Positions 1-6,600 of a stretch of 14,620 nucleotides of DNA are shown in pieces. This stretch comes from Methanobacteriota archaeon. Lineage in GTDB: Archaea > Thermoplasmatota > Poseidoniia > Poseidoniales > Thalassarchaeaceae. Within the stretch, counting starts at the first letter, position 1, and every line of letters begins with the position of its first letter. The translations under genes were made by a program, and so were the position numbers. Location of the stretch: positions 1-14,620 of the forward strand of contig PATZ01000035.1 of assembly GCA_002712575.1 (NCBI GenBank). The letters are read 5' to 3'. The notes beneath the pieces are model-generated. The model saw nothing but the letters and a program-made list of their open reading frames with translations. It was not told where the DNA came from and ran no database searches.

Positions 1-99
1 GATCCAAGAGATTCATGCCTCTCCCCGCGACTTATCGCAGCTTGTCACGACCTTCTTCGGCTCTCGAGCCGAGCCATCCCCCAGTCGGGTTGTAGCATC
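1..99 (-). rRNA. 23S ribosomal RNA, 5' end only (partial)
   Basis: Read on the minus strand, this stretch gives the start of an archaeal large-subunit rRNA. The blocks GGATGGCTCGGCT, GAAGAAGGTCGTGACAAGCTG and CGATAAG appear in the order and spacing expected for the first 100 nt of archaeal 23S rRNA. The mature 5' end is placed near 99 by aligning GCTAC (96-92) with the equivalent near the start of remembered haloarchaeal 23S; this is good to a few bases. Only about 3% of the gene is inside the window, and the rest lies beyond position 1. No 16S rRNA or tRNA-Ala precedes it: the next gene upstream on the same strand is protein-coding, so this 23S is transcribed on its own. Confidence 0.93.
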
Positions 100-245
100 T
101 TAGATTTCTACAATCCCACCTTATGTGAGTCCTCTGGTGTCCAGGCATATCAATTCTGGTATCTCTGATCGCTCCGTCTCCCCGCAGGGCGGAGCAATCT
201 CAACCACTTACCCTGATACCTGATAGTATCAAAGCGCACTAAAAG
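100..245 (-). other. 23S rRNA leader with hairpins (probable processing region)
   Basis: This lies between the likely transcription start and the mature 23S 5' end, and has no credible ORF. It contains a 9-bp hairpin (arms 168-176 and 190-198, one G-U pair, GC-rich loop) and a smaller hairpin (GATAC 215-219 with GTATC 226-230). Archaeal pre-23S is usually cut at a bulge-helix-bulge made by pairing leader and trailer. The trailer lies outside the window, so that stem cannot be checked here. Leader status is inferred from position and structure. Confidence 0.6.
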
Positions 246-312
246 CAATTCGCCGACCTGCCTTTGGTATATGAATTAAGAGGATAGATGGTAAAAATAC
301 GTATATCATTTT
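246..312 (-). promoter_or_regulatory. Probable 23S rRNA promoter
   Basis: On the minus strand the best TATA-like element is TTCATATA (275-268) within an AT-rich stretch, which would start transcription near 245. A second AT-rich candidate, GATATACG with a following T-run, lies at about 295-307. With no 16S upstream and a terminator-like element at 331-353, this gap is where a promoter for the isolated 23S gene must lie. The exact box is uncertain. Confidence 0.5.
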
Positions 313-330
313 GTTTAATTGATTAAGTAA

Positions 331-353
331 AAAAAGCCTCAATTTGGGGCATA
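331..353 (-). terminator. Terminator-like stem and T-run after the zinc-ribbon gene
   Basis: On the minus strand GCCCCAAATTGAGGC (351-337) can fold into a short imperfect stem that includes the stop codon of the zinc-ribbon gene. It is followed directly by seven T residues (337-331). Archaeal termination typically uses such T-runs. The element would separate this gene from the 23S promoter just downstream. Confidence 0.5.
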
Positions 354-608
354 ATCGATACCAAAAAGAATTATTGGAGAAATGGAGTATTGCGGTGCAT
401 ATTTTATATCAAATAGTATTGGTGAGAAAATAACATTAACGGGCGACTCGGAAATGTCAAAAGGTAATTTTTTTTCTGATGATTTGGTCTTATCTTGGTC
501 ATCTTCTGGAATAGTTTTTACAGAGCCCCCACAAAGTGTACATATCAAAGTATTTTCATATTCCATACCGCATATACTACATGACTGCATGACCTTGGGA
601 AGAGGCAT
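339..608 (-). CDS. Small CxxC zinc-ribbon protein with duplicated C-terminal peptide (unknown function)
   Basis: This 89-residue protein begins with a four-cysteine zinc-ribbon-like site, C10-x2-C13 and C23-x2-C26. A charged linker (residues 34-48, rich in D, E and K) follows, then a hydrophobic tail built from two near copies of one peptide: SPILFDIKYAP (62-72) and SPIILFGIDYAP (77-88). I do not recognise the family. The zinc site suggests binding to nucleic acid or protein; the tail could be a docking or membrane-touching segment, which is inference. The overlapping plus-strand frame lacks comparable features. An AT-rich TATA-like stretch at 629-642 lies about 27 nt before the ATG, suggesting a leaderless mRNA. 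The gene ends in a T-run and is the last protein gene before the 23S rRNA. Confidence 0.72.
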   Translation of the reverse strand: MPLPKVMQSCSICGMEYENTLICTLCGGSVKTIPEDDQDKTKSSEKKLPFDISESPVNVIFSPILFDIKYAPQYSISPIILFGIDYAPN

Positions 609-628
609 GGTATGTTTTATTATAACTC

Positions 629-642
629 AAATATTTATTATT
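629..642 (-). promoter_or_regulatory. TATA-like box for the zinc-ribbon gene
   Basis: AATAATAAATATTT on the minus strand is centred about 27 nt upstream of the ATG at 608, the spacing expected for a leaderless archaeal transcript. It lies between the permease stop and the start codon. The region is generally AT-rich, so the match is only suggestive. Confidence 0.4.
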
Positions 643-658
643 TTCAATGGTTATAGTA

Positions 659-2299
659 TTACTCTGATTCAACAGAGATGTCTCTAGATAAAATTACCTT
701 ATTTGGGGGAAATGATGGATCCTTGTATACCATTGGAGAAAGAGAGAAACTAGCAATTGTTAATACTAAAATCAATGCTACAGGGATTAGGTTTGAAGAC
801 CACTCCATAGCATAACGAATTACGCAATATATAGTTGAGATGAATAATGTTAATATCATAATTGGGAATCCGGTTTTGAAAAATCTATTGAATGAAATGT
901 CATTTCCTGATTCTTCTGCAAGACCGGCCGCAACTACATTTGCCGAGGCTCCTATTATTGTTCCATTACCTCCTAAACAAGCACCCAATGCCAAAGCCCA
1001 TGCTAATGGACCCAAAGGCAATTGAAGTTCGGGATCTTGGGCCAGTTCAATCACTACTGGAACCATTGTAGCAGTGTATGGAATATTGTCAATGAATGCA
1101 GATGCAATAGCAGAGACCCAAAGAAGTAATAAAATTGCAACCATTAATCTATTTTCTTCTGAGGCTTTGGCTATTGTACTTGATATCAATTCTGCAATTT
1201 TATCTATTAACCCCATATATTCAAGTCCATGAATCATTATGAATAAACCAGCGAAGAAAATTATTGTAGTCCATTCAACAGAATCTAATTGTTCTTCTAC
1301 CTTGTGAGGAGAAGTTACTAGTAACATAATTACTGCACCTGCTATTGCAATAGTTGCAACTGAGAATAACGGATGAGGATACGCAGAATGTAGGAAAAAT
1401 GCTATAATCACAAATATCAATATTGTTCCAGATTTCTTCAGAAGTTCTATGTCTTTTATACCATATTTAATTCTTAATAATTCTATATTTCTTATCCTGC
1501 TACCAGAAAGTCCGTTAGCTTCTAATTTTTTTAGTAACCAAAATGCCGGTATCATAGCAATTAATACAGCGGGCGCGACATGAATAATGAAATCACTAAA
1601 GCCAATACTTTGTGATGCAAGATCAGTGCCGCTAAGGCTTTGTGAAGAGAGTTGTGCACCAATGATAATATTTGGAGGATCTCCAATTTGTGTAGCCGCA
1701 CCCCCTATATTCGAAAACATCACTTCGGCAATTATGAGGGCTACTGGATCTATCTCCAAAACCTTAGATATTTGTATGGTCACAGGAACTATCAATAATA
1801 TCGTCGTAACGTTATCCAGTAATGCAGAAAATATTGCAGTAATTGTGCATAAAATAAATGATAAGCGCCAAATTGATCCTCCGGATTGAGCATATGCTTG
1901 AACTGCAGCCCATTCAAACAAACCGGTTTTTGATAATATATCTACCATCACCATCATACCAATAAGAAGTCCTATGGTTTCCCAATCAATCCAAGTCATA
2001 ATTGCAGATAAATCTGGACCATTACCTACCACGTGTAAAGAAATTACGGCAGCTATTCCTCCCAAAGATGCTGCAAGCGCCCTGTGAACTACCTCAAAAA
2101 CAATCAAAGCATAGACTAGAATTAAGATGACAAAAGCCGCAGAAACAGACCAACTAGGCATTAGAGGAGCCTCCCAACTTCCTCCAGAGCTACCTGCAGC
2201 AGAGACCATAGGCAGGTATGATATCACAATCAATAAACATGAATAAAGAGTGAATCTTTTACCTACAGGAGTATATCGGCCATTCTTATTCATGAACAT
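659..2299 (-). CDS. ArsB/P-protein/CitMHS-type ion permease (IT superfamily)
   Basis: This is a polytopic membrane protein of about 546 residues with some 11-12 hydrophobic segments. It shows the hallmark of the ion transporter superfamily: two related halves, each with a DN-containing helix followed by a glycine-rich re-entrant loop. In the first half, ALLDNVTT (around 159-166) is followed by GGAATQIGDPPNIIIG (around 199-214); in the second, AFIDNIPYTATMVPV (around 400-414) is followed by GGNGTIIGASANVVAAG (around 442-458). The ATQIGDPPN motif is typical of the ArsB/P-protein/NhaD group, which exports arsenite or exchanges Na+/H+ or other anions. The substrate cannot be told from sequence. 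No arsR, arsA or arsC homologue lies nearby, so arsenic resistance is not supported. The start could be the ATG at 2299 or the one two codons on (2293), which fits the TATA spacing better. Confidence 0.88.
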   Translation of the reverse strand: MFMNKNGRYTPVGKRFTLYSCLLIVISYLPMVSAAGSSGGSWEAPLMPSWSVSAAFVILILVYALIVFEVVHRALAASLGGIAAVISLHVVGNGPDLSAIMTWIDWETIGLLIGMMVMVDILSKTGLFEWAAVQAYAQSGGSIWRLSFILCTITAIFSALLDNVTTILLIVPVTIQISKVLEIDPVALIIAEVMFSNIGGAATQIGDPPNIIIGAQLSSQSLSGTDLASQSIGFSDFIIHVAPAVLIAMIPAFWLLKKLEANGLSGSRIRNIELLRIKYGIKDIELLKKSGTILIFVIIAFFLHSAYPHPLFSVATIAIAGAVIMLLVTSPHKVEEQLDSVEWTTIIFFAGLFIMIHGLEYMGLIDKIAELISSTIAKASEENRLMVAILLLLWVSAIASAFIDNIPYTATMVPVVIELAQDPELQLPLGPLAWALALGACLGGNGTIIGASANVVAAGLAEESGNDISFNRFFKTGFPIMILTLFISTIYCVIRYAMEWSSNLIPVALILVLTIASFSLSPMVYKDPSFPPNKVILSRDISVESE

Positions 2300-2316
2300 G
2301 CGTGGCGCCTAATGCC

Positions 2317-2325
2317 TAAATATAT
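2317..2325 (-). promoter_or_regulatory. TATA box of the permease gene
   Basis: ATATATTTA on the minus strand is centred about 22 nt before the ATG at 2299 and about 28 nt before the in-frame ATG at 2293. No Shine-Dalgarno is visible, so a leaderless or nearly leaderless mRNA is likely, possibly starting at the second ATG. Confidence 0.5.
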
Positions 2326-2359
2326 CACTCATATTCTATCATGCCAAGACTGATATAAA

Positions 2360-2632
2360 TTAATTCGTTCGCCAATAAACTGCTACATTTCCCCTATGAA
2401 AAACTAAGAAAGAATTAGTAGAATTAGCTATTTCAGAAAAAACATTTTTTCTCTCCTCCGAAGAGCCTAGAATTTGTCTATTAGCTTTTAATTTTACAAT
2501 ATTTTTACTTTTTAATTGAGTATCCAACTCTTTAATCAAGGAATCGGTTACTCCTTCTTTGCCAATTCTGACAGAAACTAACAAATCATTACTTTTAGCA
2601 TATTTAACAATATGAGAAGGTAATTTTAACAT
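2360..2632 (-). CDS. CRM-domain RNA-binding protein, YhbY/CRS1 family
   Basis: This 90-residue protein is about the size of a single CRM domain. It shows the family's GxxG loop in the context VRIGKEGVTDSLIKEL (residues 21-36) and ends in the characteristic strand RGNVAVYWR (80-88). In bacteria YhbY associates with pre-50S ribosomal particles; archaeal single-domain members are presumed to act in rRNA or tRNA maturation. It directly follows the RNase P subunit gene with a 6-nt gap, and its Shine-Dalgarno overlaps that gene's stop, so the two are co-transcribed and probably translationally linked. That association fits a role in RNA processing. The family call is solid; the specific RNA target is unknown. 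Confidence 0.9.
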   Translation of the reverse strand: MLKLPSHIVKYAKSNDLLVSVRIGKEGVTDSLIKELDTQLKSKNIVKLKANRQILGSSEERKNVFSEIANSTNSFLVFHRGNVAVYWRTN

Positions 2633-2635
2633 TTT

Positions 2636-2643
2636 TCCTCACC
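2636..2643 (-). promoter_or_regulatory. Shine-Dalgarno for the yhbY-like gene
   Basis: On the minus strand GGTGAGGA (2643-2636) precedes the ATG at 2632 by a few bases and contains GGTGA, matching the archaeal anti-SD. It overlaps the TGA stop of rnp4 (2641-2639). This supports the chosen start and coupling within the operon. Confidence 0.7.
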
Positions 2644-2965
2644 TATTTTTATTTATTCTAAAACGATATATGCGATGACAGGCGATACAGGTATTTAGAA
2701 TAAAGCCATTAGAAATTCTGATTCTAGAGTTTTTTCCTGGGACAAGATATGCATGGCATTTTCGACAAATTTTTTGATAAATTTTAGGACTTGCCCTTAC
2801 GCCATGTCTCTTACCGAGTCTTAGGATCGATTTAGCTACAGAATCGGAAAGAATAGGATTTGTGAAAGTATCTTCATCTAAAATATCAGTCAAAAATAGT
2901 AATGATTCGGAGGCATTTTTTTTTCGTTCATTTTTTCTCTTGTATCTGGAAATAGGTTTCGACAT
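2639..2965 (-). CDS. rnp4: Ribonuclease P protein component 4 (Rpp21/Rpr2 family)
   Basis: The protein is 108 residues when started at the ATG at 2965. A basic N-terminus (about 1-20) and a helical region lead to the conserved block RLGKRHGVRASPKIYQKIC. A zinc ribbon follows, with C67-x2-C70 (CRKC) and C93-x2-C96 (CIAC), ending in RIYRFR. This is the pattern of archaeal Rpp21/Rpr2, the RNase P protein that pairs with Rpp29 and helps the catalytic RNA trim tRNA 5' leaders. A TTG one codon upstream (2968) could extend the frame. I prefer the ATG because it forms a TGATG overlap, sharing one base with the adk stop, which is typical translational coupling. The gene lies between adk and the CRM-domain gene. 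Confidence 0.92.
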   Translation of the reverse strand: MSKPISRYKRKNERKKNASESLLFLTDILDEDTFTNPILSDSVAKSILRLGKRHGVRASPKIYQKICRKCHAYLVPGKNSRIRISNGFILNTCIACHRIYRFRINKNR

Positions 2966-3597
2966 CAAAAAACCTCATTTTTTATAAGAAAATTTTCTAA
3001 ATCTTTACCTACTTCTTCAATAGTACGATTACCATCCACTGCAAACAAAATTCCTTTTTCAGAATACCACTTAGATAGTGGAGAAGTTTGTTTATGATAA
3101 GCCGCTAATCTATTTCTAACAGTATCTTCATTATCGTCTTTCCGCTGAATAAGCCTATCTTTAATTTCGTTCGGAGGAGGATTGTAATCAACGTGATAAA
3201 TATCACCAGTTACTGGATCCATTCTCCTCCCAACAATCCTTCCTACTATTTCTTCATCAGGAACTTCTATGGAAATTACAGCAGAAATTTTGACTATTGA
3301 GGAAAGTGCCTCCGCCTGATTAAGAGTACGTGGGAACCCGTCAAAAAGAACACCATTAACTGCATCTTTTTCTTTCAGTCTTTCTAAAATTAATTGAATT
3401 ATTAATTCATCTGGTACTAATAAACCTGATTCCATGTAAGATTGAGCTTTAATTCCTAAATTTGTTTTCTCGGATACCGATTTTCTTAACATTTCCCCAG
3501 TTGATATTTGTGGTTTTCCTGTAATTTCAGATATTTTCACAGCCTGTGTTCCCTTACCTGCGCCGGGAGGCCCAAACAATATTATGGAAGTACTCAT
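2965..3597 (-). CDS. adk: Adenylate kinase, long bacterial-type
   Basis: This 210-residue enzyme catalyses AMP + ATP = 2 ADP in the cytosol. The P-loop GPPGAGKGTQ is at residues 9-18, the AMP-binding STGEMLR at 32-38 and DGFPRT at 86-91. The LID has GRRMDPVTGDIYH (123-135) followed by the arginine-rich QRKDD..ETV-like segment (151-160). The full LID makes it a long-form enzyme, and it lacks the zinc-binding cysteines of some bacterial versions. It is of the bacterial/eukaryotic type rather than the separate archaeal trimeric AdkA type; Thermoplasmata and halophiles also carry this type (known, from memory). Its stop overlaps the rnp4 start by one base. A TATA-like box about 27 nt upstream with no Shine-Dalgarno suggests a leaderless first gene of the adk-rnp4-yhbY operon. 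Confidence 0.95.
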   Translation of the reverse strand: MSTSIILFGPPGAGKGTQAVKISEITGKPQISTGEMLRKSVSEKTNLGIKAQSYMESGLLVPDELIIQLILERLKEKDAVNGVLFDGFPRTLNQAEALSSIVKISAVISIEVPDEEIVGRIVGRRMDPVTGDIYHVDYNPPPNEIKDRLIQRKDDNEDTVRNRLAAYHKQTSPLSKWYSEKGILFAVDGNRTIEEVGKDLENFLIKNEVF

Positions 3598-3619
3598 AAC
3601 GTTGTCGGAAAAGACTACA

Positions 3620-3629
3620 GAAATAAGTA
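3620..3629 (-). promoter_or_regulatory. TATA box for the adk-rnp4-yhbY operon
   Basis: TACTTATTTC on the minus strand is centred about 27 nt before the adk ATG at 3597, in the 41-nt gap after the protease stop. The spacing fits a leaderless transcript and would let adk be expressed independently of the protease gene. Confidence 0.5.
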
Positions 3630-3638
3630 AACCGCCTA

Positions 3639-6600
3639 TTAGGGTTTATTCTGATCCCACCACATCTGCCCATAAGCAACCCATTGTTCCATAGACCAAC
3701 CTTCTGGTAAACCACTCAAAGGCAAAGGAGGTGCTCCGTCGGGTGCTTTATCTAAAGTAGGCATTGATGATGCCAGTGCGGCCTTTATTTCATCTTCTGA
3801 TACGCCCCCAGAAAGAACCTCTCCAGCTGTTGAAGTATCAAGAGCAGCGTTTCTGCGTTCTGAGTCAGATCCAGACAATAATGCAGAACCTTGAGGAATT
3901 AATTCTTCGTCAGGGCGAGACAAGATGGAATTTTTACGTAAATTAATCCCAGCATAAAATATAGCTCCGACTAAAGATAAGAATAACACAGGGATTAACC
4001 ATGAAGGCATGCCTAGACTTTCTAATTGGCCACTGATGCCTCCAGAATTATCTGCTCTTGCTTTGCTTACTTTGAGAGTCAGAGGTATACTAGTGACAAA
4101 TAATTCGTCAGATGAAGGAGAATCGGCTATAATTGTGAATTCCATCAAACCAGTTGAAGAACTAGGAGTAGGTGAAGCACTGACTAAAATTGATACCTCT
4201 GAACCTGGACTTAAATTATCAATTGAGTCTTTGTCAGAAGTAATTTTCCAATTTTCTAAATCTGTAAAACTAATGTTAACATTTGCTTGACTATTACCTT
4301 TATTTAGTAATTTTACTGCAAAGTTGGAATTCCCATCAGATTTTATATCTTCAACTTGAGTGACTTCAGATTCCAATGTTAACCATATTGAGGGTAAAAC
4401 ACTGACATAAACTTCAACAGTATATGTTATTGATTCTTGATTAGGAGTACTGGCTTGTATTATAATGGGTATCGTATCTTGTAATAATCCTGGATCTATA
4501 TTCTCTGGAAGAATTGCACTGACAACAATGACTGCTTCCCTGTTCATGTCCATATTGAAATAATTTCCAGAAAGAAAACCAACTTCCCAATTTGAAGAAA
4601 TACTACCAATACTAAGGCTAATTACTAATGGGACATTTCCTGTGTTTTTTATGCCTATCTCTGATATACCAGGGTTACCTAAAGCAACTTCCATTTCAGC
4701 TATTTCAGATAATTCTAAAGTAGCTATTTCTCTTACAATTAATCTAGTCCCATTATTAAATAGAATATTTTCATCAGAAGTAGTCTTTATGGTTACAGTA
4801 TTTATTTCGCCTTTTTGCGATGAAAGTGGAACAATAGTATTAATTATGATTGTTGATTTTTCTCCAGGAAGAATAGATATGGAGAGGTAATCAACGACTG
4901 TTACTGGGATATCTTCACTGCTCTCGTATATCTGTATTGGCCACGTGTTCAGAGAAGAATATACTTGAATATCAAAATCAACAACAACATTGCCTAAATT
5001 GTTTATAATTAAATTAGTAGAAACTGTTTCGCCATTGATTACTGGGCGATTTGGAGAGATTGCCAATGGGCCAAGTGGACTTTCTTCAGAATCAAATAAC
5101 TCTGTTGAGAATAATTTACTTTCTAATACTTCAACTGTGGCAAATTCTATAGTGTATATTGACGAATCTAAAATCGACATTGTGGTACAAGTAACCTGTT
5201 CTGTGATGCCTGCTGCTGGCATTTCGTCTGTTGATTTTGGAACTTTCACATTTATGGACAGTTGTATATATTGTAATCTACTGAGAGGATCTAAGGTTAA
5301 CTCTGAAGATTCAGAATTACCTATATGAATAATCCATCTATTTGGTGATTCACAATCAACAGTGTATTGTGTGGGGCCGTTTCCAATATTTCTTATGGAT
5401 ATGAAAAAGGTTGCAAAATCCCCAGGAATAGCTCCTAAATCACCCTCACCTGCAACTACTGTAAATAATCCTTCGACTCTATCGACAGATGTAGTTAATC
5501 TGATGGAATGTGAGATTGTGGGTGAGTTTTTATCAAATAAAAGTAAATCGGTTACATAATCACCAGGTAATGAATATTGAATTTCACCAGTATTGGTCAA
5601 ATCGGCATCTAGATTAGTTATACTCAGAGAAATTATAATTCTATCTCCACTTTCTCCACTTGGATTTAATACCCATGGACCATCATCGCTAAGATCCCTA
5701 GACCATTCGTCCTCTGGTTGATTTAAAATACCTGATTCACTGATGATTTGAATTGGAGAAACGGTTAACTCAACAGTTATTTGCGAAGTCCCTTCGTTTT
5801 TAAGTTCTAATTCGTAAATTATCGATGTGTCAGTACGTGGATCAAAATCTCGAGCTTTTGCCAATGACAATTCTTCAAATGTAGATGGGAGCGAACTATC
5901 AGGCAATAGAGGAGTTACTCTAACGCCTGTCTGAGAAACATTAAATGAAAAATTGAATATATTATTATTTATACCTGAGGATTCATCGTTTAGTTCACTT
6001 ACTTCAAAGAGATAATCTAATTCGAGTTGTAGAATGTGCAATCCAGTGGTTGCAAAAGAGTGTGTGAATGAAAAAGAATCAATCTGACCGCCATTCAAAG
6101 AATTTCTCTGTCTGGTTTCTATTATTGAATCATCTGCTAAATCCCTGACAGATATTGAATATTCTCCAGTAGGCAAAGATGCCCTATTTGACCACTTAGT
6201 ATTAATTGAAATTAAATCACCTTGGAGAGGATTGGGATTAATTGAAGATATTGAATCAGGTATTATTGATAAGTCAGACTCCGAAGTTTCTTCAGCTATT
6301 GCTGAAATTACTAAAGAGTAGTCTTGTAAACTACCCCTGGCATTCCCAACTTCAACTATCCAAGTACCAATTTCAAGTGTTTCTAATTTCACTCTCTCGA
6401 CATTATTGAGTGTATCTGAAACGTTTCCAGAGGTACTAAATCCTGAAATGAAATTATTACCATAATAAACTAAACCAGAAGGAGAGGTTATTTTCAAATC
6501 TAAATCATTGACAAGTCGAGAGATACTTTGATTCCCTGTTACAGAACCTTCCCTATCATTCCACACTAAAGTTGCATCTAAATTTGATTCTGCGGAAATA

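Noticed and set aside
1..4. GATC at the first base as a possible cloning junction
   Set aside because: It would fit a Sau3AI/BamHI library end, but four bases inside real 23S sequence prove nothing.
382..687. Plus-strand ORF opposite the zinc-ribbon gene
   Set aside because: It lies antisense to a frame with two CxxC pairs and a peptide repeat, crosses into the permease gene, and its product shows no recognisable motif.
659..2299. Arsenite efflux (arsB) role for the permease
   Set aside because: The fold matches the wider superfamily, but no arsenic genes are nearby and the motifs do not distinguish arsenite from Na+/H+ or other substrates.
2966..2968. TTG start for rnp4 one codon upstream
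   Set aside because: The following ATG (2965) gives the usual TGATG overlap with adk and needs no rare start codon.
3764..5559. Several plus-strand ORFs of 60-112 codons inside the protease gene
   Set aside because: All are antisense to continuous, domain-structured protease sequence and show no motifs of their own.
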